NCBI GenBank assembly: GCA_965277415.1
Contig: CBDICS010000101.1
Coordinates: 62,001-126,000, forward strand
Direction of reading: 5' to 3'
DNA length: 64,000 nucleotides
Source of the DNA: JAHDHW01 sp965277415
GTDB lineage: Bacteria > Bacteroidota > Bacteroidia > Chitinophagales > Saprospiraceae
In this document: positions 30,401 through 36,864 of the stretch, piece by piece
Layout of the letters: each line of letters opens with the position of its first letter
Position numbering within the stretch: the stretch's first letter is position 1
Notes under the pieces: model-generated
Databases searched by the model: none
Seen by the model: only the letters and a program-made list of their open reading frames with translations
Told to the model about the DNA's origin: nothing
Translations under genes and position numbers: made by a program

Positions 30401-33170
30401 GGTTTCCATTTTTAGTCCATATCACTAAATCTTCTCCATCTATGTCTGCATTATTTTGAAAGTCTCCATTTTTGACATAAATCCTGGAATTGTTGGCTAT
30501 GATATTTGATGAGCCATCATTTTGGAAATTTCCATTTAATACTTCCATGGTTACATTATCCAAATTATCATCCCCCGCATCGTTTTGATAATTTTCTGTA
30601 AGTTCAACTACAGCATTCTTAAAGTAACGAGCGCCTCCAGCCATTTTATAAGTTTTTTTGACTGTAACCGTACTATTATCTACAAAAAACTTAGCTTGAT
30701 TATTATTTAATTCTAACTCTTTACCCGCTATCAATTCTGCATCGACCACATGAACTGTTCCTTTTTCAATATTCAATCTAACATCCTTAAGCTCCAAACT
30801 TCCATTATTGATAAAAAGTACACCATTGTTTTTAACAGTAACTTCATTGTTGACGGTAACAATGTGATTGATCACCACTTTGTCTCCACTTATATCTTCT
30901 GAGGGTTTATTTCCTCCTTCCCAGGTTGCTGATTTAGACCATTTCCCATCGCTAATCGTTCTAAAATCACCACAAGGCCCGCAGGTATCTCCATGCCCCT
31001 GATGCGTTGCCCATTCGCTTTCACTAATCTCCATAGTGGTCGTATCATTATGACAAATTGTGATTAGACCATCCCCATCCAAATCCGAACAAGTTGGAAT
31101 AGCACTAGTATCATTTGCATCAGATCCGTCATCTCCTATTGCATCAGGTACACTTATCTTTTGCGTTGGACTTACTGTTACATTTACCTGATAACTTCCT
31201 GGTGGAACATCGAATTCATAAAATCCATGATAGTCAGTAGAAGTCGTATCGTAAACAGCTAAATTACTCGCTGATGTTCCTTCTAATCTAACTTCAAAAT
31301 TCTTTATTCCTACTTCTGTTGAGTCTTGCCAGCCATCTCCATCTGCATCCAGCCATACAAAATCCCCTAATTTAGCACAATCAGAAATTGTAATCTGATT
31401 ATTTGTTCCTGTGCCTGCTTTTTGTAAAAGAGCACAATCTCCCATAGCCGCGTCCACATTCGTAGTTGTTGTCACCCCCATAGTCATAGAGCCGCTATCA
31501 AAATAGGCTGTACTAAATGGGTTATTGGAATAAATCATTGTATAGACTGAATATATGCCGTTTTCAGTTGTACTAAATTCCAAATCAGTTCCATAATCAA
31601 GTATGGTCAGGTCACTATTTCTAACAAAAAGATAATTGAAAACATAGCCATCTGGAACAACCATTGTTCCATCTGAAGTTCCTATGATCATTTTTCCACT
31701 GGTCGTACTTGTACAAGCAGCGTTTCTGCTAAAACTAATTTCATCTCCAGAGGGAAAAGCACAATTTGGATCAGCACAGTCAATCAATCCATTACTGTCC
31801 TCATCAATCCCACTATGGCAATTTTCTACACAAGTAGGGGTATTGATAGTAACGTTAGATTGAGAAGCTTCACAAGCAGTAGAACTATTACGTACATAAA
31901 CAGTATAAGACCCGATAGCAAGATCATTGAAAATCGAACTACTTTGCCAACTACCATTATCTAAACGGTATTCTAAATTTGAACCCGTCGCAGTAATTGC
32001 AATACTTCCTCCCCCCGATCCTATGGGACAGGGCGGATCATTTGAATTTACATTACTAATTACAGGTTTGCCGCAATTAGGGTCATTACAATCAATCAAA
32101 CCATCTCCATCATCATCCGTTCCATTGGTACAATCTTCAACGCAAGAAGGACTACTTAAATATGCTGAAGAAGTTATTTGACACCCTGTTGAGCTATTTT
32201 GTACATATACCGTATAAGATCCGGAACTAAGTCCAGTAAAAGAAGGGCTAGTCTGCCAGCCAGTGGTATGTAACCTATACTGTTTATTTGAACCAGATGC
32301 ATAGACATAGATAGTTCCATTATTAGTTCCTAATGGACAAGTAGGATTATTTGTACTGATACTGCTAATAGAAGGTTTGCCACAATCCGGATCATTACAA
32401 TCTGCTAAACCATCTCCATCATCATCCGTTCCATTATTACAGATTTCAGCGCATAAACTTTGAAAAGCAGCAGGGATTGCATTACAACCTCCAGCAGGAT
32501 AAGCAACACCACAATTTTCTCCTGTAGGCATTCCTACACCATCTCCACTAGAAGAACACCATTTTACCCCTGTACTAAAGTTTCCATAATTTTTATCTTC
32601 AATATTTCCATTTTGGGCATAGATATAACCATTCCCGTGTGTTCCCGCACTACTTTCATCAGTATAATTTCCATTACACAATTGTACACCACTCCAACCA
32701 TTAAAATTGACTCGGCCGTATTTATTTTCCAAATTATCATTTTGGATAATAATTAGACCATTATTGAGGTTTATAACGCCTCCGTATGATTCCATTTTGA
32801 TATTATGGTTGGGAATTATAAAGACACCACAGACATTTAATGTTCCATTCTGGATATATACATCATTTCCCTGATTCCATGTTACCTGATGATTGATATT
32901 TATCACATCTCCTGAGAAGTATTCATTTGGGACTGCTCCTCCTGCCCATGTTGAAGGACTTGACCAATACCCATTTCTAATAGTCGTATATGTATAAACT
33001 ACAGCATTATCGTTTAATCCAGCGGCAATAGAAGCCGTATCGGAGGATGAATTATTAATATTAGAATTTCCTTCATTATGAGCACTAAAATAAAAAGAAG
33101 AAAAAATGTTAAATAGTATAAAGCTGGCTATAGAATACAGCCCAACTCGAGGTAGTCTTAATAGAGCCAT
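24429..33170 (-). CDS. Giant secreted modular protein 3 (SdrD-like and TSP3 modules, no vWA)
   Basis: The protein has about 2913 residues. I place the start at the ATG read from 33168-33170 (MALLRLPRVG); a longer reading would need a TTG eight codons earlier. A hydrophobic export signal is followed by a segment beginning NGYWSSPSTWAGGAVP, a G8-like repeat domain common in T9SS cargo. Several Cys-rich Ig-like repeats separated by NGxDDDGDGLxDCxDPxC cassettes come next, then an SdrD-B-like domain (GDFVWLDADGDGWQDS), the motif AxHxGHGDTCGPC, and a second G8-like segment. The rest is a run of TSP3 cassettes with inserts: a DUF6923-like propeller close to the one in gene 1, two unique inserts, the ESEDSF module, then the common PKD-like and final Ig-like end. 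It lacks the vWA, seven-unit and GEVED regions of genes 1 and 2. It is probably a surface protein. Confidence 0.85.
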   Translation of the reverse strand: MALLRLPRVGLYSIASFILFNIFSSFYFSAHNEGNSNINNSSSDTASIAAGLNDNAVVYTYTTIRNGYWSSPSTWAGGAVPNEYFSGDVININHQVTWNQGNDVYIQNGTLNVCGVFIIPNHNIKMESYGGVINLNNGLIIIQNDNLENKYGRVNFNGWSGVQLCNGNYTDESSAGTHGNGYIYAQNGNIEDKNYGNFSTGVKWCSSSGDGVGMPTGENCGVAYPAGGCNAIPAAFQSLCAEICNNGTDDDGDGLADCNDPDCGKPSISSISTNNPTCPLGTNNGTIYVYASGSNKQYRLHTTGWQTSPSFTGLSSGSYTVYVQNSSTGCQITSSAYLSSPSCVEDCTNGTDDDGDGLIDCNDPNCGKPVISNVNSNDPPCPIGSGGGSIAITATGSNLEYRLDNGSWQSSSIFNDLAIGSYTVYVRNSSTACEASQSNVTINTPTCVENCHSGIDEDSNGLIDCADPNCAFPSGDEISFSRNAACTSTTSGKMIIGTSDGTMVVPDGYVFNYLFVRNSDLTILDYGTDLEFSTTENGIYSVYTMIYSNNPFSTAYFDSGSMTMGVTTTTNVDAAMGDCALLQKAGTGTNNQITISDCAKLGDFVWLDADGDGWQDSTEVGIKNFEVRLEGTSASNLAVYDTTSTDYHGFYEFDVPPGSYQVNVTVSPTQKISVPDAIGDDGSDANDTSAIPTCSDLDGDGLITICHNDTTTMEISESEWATHQGHGDTCGPCGDFRTISDGKWSKSATWEGGNKPSEDISGDKVVINHIVTVNNEVTVKNNGVLFINNGSLELKDVRLNIEKGTVHVVDAELIAGKELELNNNQAKFFVDNSTVTVKKTYKMAGGARYFKNAVVELTENYQNDAGDDNLDNVTMEVLNGNFQNDGSSNIIANNSRIYVKNGDFQNNADIDGEDLVIWTKNGNLQNSGSWNAPIMDYCISGSIDNIPSSDEPSSEDCGNIGDYFDLNTNNPIGSGNSGGSGNETVVVEDFDNDIDSITGYSPIITLAANEQDLSVDIGLASFLPPEECGNGIDDDGDGLTDCEDPDCYLFSNTGGTDNDNDGIGDYCDIDDDNDGIRDIDEGFMCPTFDESIWVNDEDRQIIEISNINGTPTQVNIVTINTTETVGDIGFAPDGTLYVVTFNSKILYAVDLNTGNLTAIASIPFTEANPDPNSISFDERGFAYVGGSDSDAIWRVDPETGTSTLWHDFGAGDSSGDFIFLNGRVYVSWEPTGHSSNVRLYEITIDANNNYLSHQDLGILPSQTYGLSSDGSDVLYGGRANGNIYTFIPPTSPVATISTSVVFDLSGNDQIYGMTSIVEAVGNGCVGIDTDADGLEDHLDLDSDGDGCYDKIEAGVTGFTTNGTITDSLAASTSGEVGANGLDDDIENNDTQSATTSGSYTITQTNSGTNDFQDAAVYSPNCHCLFTAGDTDGDGICDLDDIDDDNDGIRDVDECALSLSNTWTSSTNNATGQVGDMNITVSHVLDANTANFYTNETFGTTNLWSNPNVVGAPSLRVGHSWDTTHENGQQASVDAGTTTFTFDFGELVENPIVHVDRLGGSSTTSTGTIPYYSATNEFTLLTPGVTMVKLAGNSQFIVESDKFYRTPNVDMGISPPTNEANNTALSAAAGSIQFLGAFNTLTFSVTGVGPDLERESIELIFESCKADTDSDGIVDRLDLDSDDDGCYDKMEAGVTGYTTNGSITDSLAASTAAEVGANGLDDDIESDDSQTATTSGSHSGNYDIVQTNTGTNDFQDASINIACDDPCNPFLSGNLDTDGDNISDICDIDDDNDGIRDVDEGLCIEDGLTSLTAFTSIGYARNITTAGVYYFNISGQTFSTYVDANGYVQIAIDFGNGVGNLPQGTTLNQSSRGILTPAVLATLTETQTVRLSHSGGQFDVSTTNSTIIGRIQSNTTLHRGVADNTINNNWTGTNAAYITIDATCSSSAGNSLHQSIVHLCGMTNGTHWMPSLSQQRLRHGLGELANTQSMSLWVRGASVSCEHVDTDLDGTPDYLDLDSDGDGCYDKIEAGVTGFTTNGSITDSLAASTAVEVGTNGLDDDIESDDTQSATTSGSYTVTQTNSGTNDFQDSSISLGCAEICGDGFDNDGDGLTDCEDPDCYLVSNTGGDDLDGDGIGDACDIDDDNDGVLDANESEDSFDPVMVLAQKTAQASGSGIGGLPSINIDIPQGSNENRALLLYFIAERDHTGDGTPNSYGDNYAINVPGSVSNYDPFTQDNMFTISSSSHSISASYNPVTNDFNYRYKTSLGIGELNAKYSIEYTIVYLLESDLDALCPSGFGNIDINFDLLGTNLPASGQDETLLGVIVLDNVKQGLASEQIFTEFSDGVGLGLNSTSSTLSALVDADHSPKSDFDGVLMLGHASNENLTNGSRYGYESIPGYNLVTDGQILNNAIPSNTYTYPGVSSEADGFTYSLQFGLKKDITIGTSTSLSFYNSTSNTLIDNAGFSFIKIQSAVEETDGDGLPDHRDLDSDGDGCFDIAEAGVSGFTTNGSIRDSLAASTGLEVGANGLANNIESDDTQNATVNYTVVQTNTGVNDFQDASISTGCVEICGDGLDNDSDGLIDCDDPDCITSPTINLSLTTACVNEVITISSSDLGVGTTYSWNFGNNASPATASGIGPHNVSYTSCGSKTASLTVQRNSCSITVDSIITIQDTTDPVWDVAPSNLVLECNSSQNLNDSISLWLGNHGGGTVSDNCNNSFIITNDYTVLSADCGTTASTSVRFTARDSCGNTAISTASISILDTEGPSISIVDDITVDCDNIPVAPSPTVADSCDTSPTLAYQEVTVYHPNANWRSSSTCDILHAISAVTYNDQGTPGDSSDDEMRFTLTVLGQNTSAGWSANVNGTLISGTYQRSYNFGPLLSGGSILSFTIIDDSDPACTRSVTIDAADF
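24432..26880 (-). repeat. 3' repeat block of giant gene 3
   Basis: Nearly identical by eye to 13827-16380. The identity falls off just past the ESEDSF module, in the cassette at about 26870, after which the inserts of the two genes are unrelated. Limits are approximate. Confidence 0.8.
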
Positions 33171-33456
33171 ATTTTTTTTTATTAGATGAGTCAAAAGTTA
33201 GTTCGTATTAAGTTGTATGTATGATTTATAAGTATCTGATTATCAATTTTCTATTATTTATAAAAAATCAACATATCTAATTAATTTTAAAACCCTGCTT
33301 TCTCAACTGTATTATTAGGCAATAATTATTCCATCATCCAAAGTTCTGACCTTGGTAGAAAGCGTACGGTTAGAAATGCATTGAGGATGCTATGGAACAA
33401 GAACATTCAATATGTCTTGATAGCATTGAAGTGAAATTTTTACATAGAAGTTGTTC
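33171..33456. other. Gap upstream of giant gene 3
   Basis: AT-rich sequence between giant gene 3 and the terminator of the next gene. It holds one weak copy of the interspersed motif (ACATAGAAGTTGTTCAAAA at about 33442-33460). It presumably includes the promoter of the array, but no promoter could be recognised with confidence and no gene is visible. Confidence 0.5.
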
Positions 33457-33511
33457 AAAAAAAAACCTGCTTAAAACTTATCGTTTGTATCTACGATAAA
33501 TTTTAAACAGG
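33457..33511 (-). terminator. Rho-independent terminator of the BNR/YCF48-like gene
   Basis: A 19-bp stem with about three mismatches (CCTGTTTAAAATTTATCGT against ACGATAAGTTTTAAGCAGG, read on the minus strand) is followed on that strand by nine T. It lies 42 bp past the stop codon at 33554, the classic position and shape. Confidence 0.85.
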
Positions 33512-33553
33512 CCCAAAAAGTACTTTATGAACTTATTAAAATCTTGTTGAAGA

Positions 33554-34744
33554 TTATTCTTTAAGAAAAGGAATGGCAGTATTTATTTTATTTTCATCCA
33601 AAACCCTAATAAAATATAGGCCTGCAGCCCAATCTCCTATATTTAATTGTTCTTGTAGAACCGTCTTTGATAATAATCGTCTTCCAAGATTATCATAGAT
33701 TTCAATATCCTGAACTTGATCAAAATCAATATTTATATAATCCGTAGTAGGATTCGGATAAATTTTATAGGAAAGTTTTTGAATTGGATTATCTGCACTT
33801 AATATAAGCCCTCTTTGAACAATTGCTCCAGATTCACCAACGGCAAAACAATTACTTGAAGTACAATATACATCATTCAGGTTATCTGTTTGATCATTCA
33901 CCATCTCCCAAGTAATACCTCCATCAACAGTTTGATAGATTTTATGAGTACTTGTAGAACTTTCTGTTGTATTTCCAACAATAATATAATCTGTTGTTGA
34001 CCTACAAAATATTCCTCGACTAAGAAAAAAGGCATCTCCAGTGGATGGATAAATTGAACTCCAAGTATCACCACCATCTATTGTTTTTACAATTTGCGCT
34101 GGAGCGGCAGCTACTATCCCTATGTCCTCTGATGGGAAATCAAGACCATAGATATCATCAATTAAATCTAAAATAGCAGTATTCTCTGTCCAAGAAGCCC
34201 CACCATCAATTGTTTTTATCAAATGCCCGCTATACCATGATGAAAGATAAGCTGTATTGGAATTGGTAAAAAAAACATCCGTATAAAATCCTGCAGCTAT
34301 AGGTGAACCAATTGAATTCCATGCGCCTCCCTGATCAGTTGATTGATAAATATCACCTGAAAAAGAAGAATTGGAACCTGCGAGCAAATTATCTATTGAA
34401 AAAGCCGCTATCAGTCCATAATCTGTAGAAGCACTTTGTGGCGTCCAAGTAATGCCACCATCTGTAGTGATTAATCCATTTATAAAACCATTGAGATCAT
34501 CAGCGAAAGTGATCGTTTTCAAATCATGAGTAACATTAGTATTTATAAGTTCCCAATTCATGCCACCATTTTCGGTCATTAACAGGATCCCATTATCCCC
34601 AACAATAAAACCTTTTTCATCATCTATAAATAAGATTTTGTTCAATTTTTCCGAAGTACCACTTTCTACGATTGCCCAATCTTCTTGGCCGAAAAGAGGT
34701 ATGCTAAAAATCAAAATTGCAAAAAGTAAAGTAATATTTTTCAT
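33554..34744 (-). CDS. T9SS cargo with BNR/YCF48-like propeller
   Basis: The 396-residue protein starts at the ATG read from 34742-34744, giving the signal peptide MKNITLLFAILIFSIPLFGQ. A longer ORF adds 33 residues that do not look like a signal and would bury it. The body has six BNR-type motifs with the pattern S/T-x-D/N-x-G-x-x-W (for example TTDGGITW, TIDGGASW, TVDGGITW), as in YCF48-like propellers. The last 80 or so residues are a type A T9SS sorting domain: KIYPNPTTDYINIDF, then EIYDNLGRR and GLYFIRV. It should be exported across the outer membrane by T9SS and attached to the cell or released. No substrate can be named. A strong terminator follows it. Confidence 0.88.
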   Translation of the reverse strand: MKNITLLFAILIFSIPLFGQEDWAIVESGTSEKLNKILFIDDEKGFIVGDNGILLMTENGGMNWELINTNVTHDLKTITFADDLNGFINGLITTDGGITWTPQSASTDYGLIAAFSIDNLLAGSNSSFSGDIYQSTDQGGAWNSIGSPIAAGFYTDVFFTNSNTAYLSSWYSGHLIKTIDGGASWTENTAILDLIDDIYGLDFPSEDIGIVAAAPAQIVKTIDGGDTWSSIYPSTGDAFFLSRGIFCRSTTDYIIVGNTTESSTSTHKIYQTVDGGITWEMVNDQTDNLNDVYCTSSNCFAVGESGAIVQRGLILSADNPIQKLSYKIYPNPTTDYINIDFDQVQDIEIYDNLGRRLLSKTVLQEQLNIGDWAAGLYFIRVLDENKINTAIPFLKE

Positions 34745-34864
34745 ATTTAAGTTATTATAATTAGATGCATTAAGAGCATTGTTTTGAATATCTGCTCTTA
34801 AACGTGAAGCATCCAAAACATGTTTTAATAGGACAATACTCAATGGAAAATTGTCTTCAATCTT

Positions 34865-35377
34865 TCATTCTTCTTCTTCTTCTTCAAATTGATAAGTCTC
34901 GAAGAATTCTTTTCTTGCAATACGATATATTTCAGAAAAGTCGGGTGGGCAAACTAAGAAATCATCTTTTCTAACAATCATTTTCTCTTGCCATGGGCTT
35001 ATAAAATAAAATACTTCTTCAAAATCATTGGCTGTCAAAAACGCCGAAGTCATTTCAATCGCAATAACTTTGCCTCTGGGGCTATATAAAGAGAATTCAT
35101 TTTTAGCTTTTTTCAAATATTTATAGCGTTCTTTAAATTTACGCTTACCAACTATATACATTTCACCTGCCTCAGTTTGATTCTTAATGATGTAATCGCC
35201 CTTATTAGCTGTATTTTCTGTTTCGACCCCATCTGATGTTATCGTATAAATATGTTCTCCCTCTTTAGCCTTTTTAGCAAATATTTTTTTAGATTTTTTA
35301 TATAAAACACCTTTAGATTTTAAGATTGGCAAAAGTATGTCTTTCAGTTCTTCCTGAGGATAAGTTTTCTCTTTCAT
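34865..35377 (-). CDS. PGDYG-like small protein with acidic tail
   Basis: The 170-residue protein has no signal peptide or membrane segment. Residues 58-88 (NKGDYIIKN ... GEMYIV ... FKERY) fit the short PGDYG-type motif, in which a G-D-Y-(I/L)-(V/I) strand is followed by GE-x-Y and F-x-x-x-Y. Residues about 133-165 (VRKDDFLVCP ... EIYRIARKEFFETY) look like a second, diverged unit. The N-terminus is very Lys-rich and the protein ends in six Glu. PGDYG proteins are small, cytoplasmic and poorly understood; some are phage-related. It lies 120 bp upstream of the T9SS cargo gene on the same strand, but nothing ties their functions together. Confidence 0.6.
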   Translation of the reverse strand: MKEKTYPQEELKDILLPILKSKGVLYKKSKKIFAKKAKEGEHIYTITSDGVETENTANKGDYIIKNQTEAGEMYIVGKRKFKERYKYLKKAKNEFSLYSPRGKVIAIEMTSAFLTANDFEEVFYFISPWQEKMIVRKDDFLVCPPDFSEIYRIARKEFFETYQFEEEEEE

Positions 35378-35539
35378 ATTATTCTTTCAATATTTCTATT
35401 TCTTTGATTTAGCTTCTAGATTAGTCTAATACTAAATCTCTACAAAGGTAATGGTTCTCTATCAAAAATCACTTCGTTTTAATGTATGATCGCATCGCTT
35501 GTGAGATGGTGATTATTCCTACGAGATTTGTGATCAGCC

Positions 35540-35659
35540 TTAAGTCGGTTTAGTGATCGATTTGCCTGTGAGGCACTGCTTTTGGTATTTTTCCAATATT
35601 TGATGGTTTACCTCCATCTCATTCAAACGATTAGGTAAACTTGCTGTTGCTAAGCTCAT
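35540..35659 (-). CDS. Possible 39-residue ORF or gene remnant
   Basis: An ATG-to-TAA frame encodes MSLATASLPNRL followed by a Glu/Gln/Lys-rich helical stretch ending KSITKPT. The composition looks more like a protein than chance AT-rich sequence, but it is too short to judge and I recognise no family. It could be a decayed remnant, for example of a mobile element. Confidence 0.2.
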   Translation of the reverse strand: MSLATASLPNRLNEMEVNHQILEKYQKQCLTGKSITKPT

Positions 35660-35724
35660 TTTTATTAGGTTCAACAATATATTCAAAAATATTTCTATTT
35701 TTAAGGCCATATCAGCTATATTAT

Positions 35725-35781
35725 GATAGAAGTTGTTTAAAATTAATTGATGATTTATTTACATTGAAGTTGTTTTAAAAT
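35725..35781 (+). repeat. Interspersed intergenic motif, direct pair
   Basis: Two copies lie 36 bp apart in the same orientation: GATAGAAGTTGTTTAAAATT at 35725-35744 and ACATTGAAGTTGTTTTAAAAT at 35761-35781. The second ends 38 bp before the ATG of the DUF4231 gene. Confidence 0.6.
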
Positions 35782-35819
35782 CTTCTTATAAGTCATTGAT
35801 TTCCAATACCTCAGAAAAA

Positions 35820-36257
35820 ATGGATCAAAATGATTATTTAGTCAATAGAATTGACAATCAAATCGAATGGTATAATACGAAAAGTAAATACAATCAAAAT
35901 CGTTATAAATTTTTAAAAACCATTGTGATTATTGTTTCTGTTACAATTCCTTTCTTGGCTGGTTTGATAAACGGAGCAGATGATATTTTGAAGATTATTG
36001 TTGGAGTCGGTGGCATCTTAATCGCTATGTTTGAAGGCATAATTGCCTTATATAAATATCAAGACCTCTGGCTTCAATATCGGCTTACAGCTGAAATGCT
36101 AGAAAGGGAAAAGGTATTATTTCTCACAGAATCCGGTTCATATGAAAATAATGCTGCTGCATTCAAACATTTTGTCAGTCGTGCAGAAGCTATTATGAGT
36201 AGTGAGAATAACGCTTGGATTGCTAGTCAGAAAAAAGAAGAGGAAGATAAATCGTAA
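35820..36257 (+). CDS. DUF4231 (SLATT-like) two-TM membrane protein
   Basis: The 145-residue protein starts at the ATG at 35820, preceded by CAGAAAAA; a TTG eight codons earlier is the only longer option. It matches the DUF4231 pattern closely: a charged N-terminal helix with QIEWYNTKSKYNQNRY, two membrane helices (about 31-50 and 57-78), then the hallmark YKYQDLWLQYRLTAEMLEREK and a C-terminal helix with FVSRAEAIMSSENNAW. DUF4231 resembles SLATT proteins, two-TM effectors linked to nucleotide-signalling defence systems and thought to permeabilise membranes. The next gene, 43 bp downstream on the same strand, encodes a TIR domain, so the two probably form an operon. The family is confident; the effector role is an inference. 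Confidence 0.85.
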   Translation: MDQNDYLVNRIDNQIEWYNTKSKYNQNRYKFLKTIVIIVSVTIPFLAGLINGADDILKIIVGVGGILIAMFEGIIALYKYQDLWLQYRLTAEMLEREKVLFLTESGSYENNAAAFKHFVSRAEAIMSSENNAWIASQKKEEEDKS

Positions 36258-36300
36258 ACAGAAGTTGAACTTGTATTAAGCCTAATAAAAACAATATTAC

Positions 36301-36768
36301 ATGTCAGAAAAAGTAAAGGTATTCACTTCTTATGCTAGAAAAGATGCAGACTTAAAGGAAGAATTAGATGTTCATTTAGCAATGGTCAAACGCGACCCCA
36401 ATGTTGATATTTGGAGCGATGAAGATATTGAAGTTGGTTCAGAATGGGACGATAGCATTAAAAAGAATTTGAATGAAGCGGATGTCATTCTTCTACTTAT
36501 TAGTCCAAGATTTTTAGCTTCTTCCTATATTTTCGATGTAGAAATAAAAGAAGCCATGGAGAAACATGCCAACAAGGAAGCCTTCGTTGTTCCAATTATT
36601 ATGAAGCCTTGTGATTGGCACTTGGCTAGCTTTGCAAAATTGCAAGCTTTACCTCGGAATGCTACTCCTATCACAAAATGGGAAGAAGGCATCGATGATG
36701 CATTTGTAAATGTCGTCAAGGGAATAAGACAGGTGATTGCAGCAGCTTTGAAGCGGAAAGGAGCTTAG
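36301..36768 (+). CDS. TIR-domain protein
   Basis: The whole 155-residue protein is one TIR domain. It begins VKVFTSYARKD (strand A and box 1), continues through a BB-loop region DIWSDEDIEVGSEWD, the strand DVILLLISPRFLASSYI (about 61-77), and a helix with Glu81 and Glu84; Glu81 is the best candidate for the catalytic Glu of NAD-cleaving TIRs. It ends with CDWHLASFAKLQALP and a helical tail. Bacterial TIR domains often hydrolyse NAD+ or make cyclic ADP-ribose signals in antiphage defence. There is no fused sensor, so sensing or effector function probably lies in the partner DUF4231 membrane protein 43 bp upstream. A stand-alone signalling or scaffolding role is also possible. Confidence 0.88.
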   Translation: MSEKVKVFTSYARKDADLKEELDVHLAMVKRDPNVDIWSDEDIEVGSEWDDSIKKNLNEADVILLLISPRFLASSYIFDVEIKEAMEKHANKEAFVVPIIMKPCDWHLASFAKLQALPRNATPITKWEEGIDDAFVNVVKGIRQVIAAALKRKGA

Positions 36769-36864
36769 TGTAATGTAAGAAGTATTTATTTTTTAAATGG
36801 GAAAAAAATTAACTATCGAATCATAAAGATTCTACTGATTATTTGAGTTTTCTATTCAACATTT

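Larger units (their letters stand above)
35378..35819. other. Gap before the DUF4231/TIR pair
   Basis: This 442-bp region separates the minus-strand PGDYG-like gene from the plus-strand pair. It contains a short minus-strand ORF (35540-35659), a 7-bp inverted repeat GTTTACC/GGTAAAC around 35609-35642, and two direct copies of the interspersed motif at 35725-35781, only 39 bp ahead of the DUF4231 start. The promoters of both flanking units should be here, but I cannot place them. Confidence 0.5.

Noticed and set aside
33171..33194. TTG start eight codons upstream in giant gene 3
   Set aside because: The ATG at 33168-33170 gives a normal export signal; the extension adds only THLIKKN ahead of it.
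34745..34843. 33-residue N-terminal extension of the BNR/YCF48-like protein
   Set aside because: It would place the signal peptide inside the protein; the inner ATG gives a standard T9SS cargo signal.
35540..35659. Short ORF as a toxin or antitoxin gene next to the TIR pair
   Set aside because: It has no recognisable family and no partner; kept only as a low-confidence ORF.
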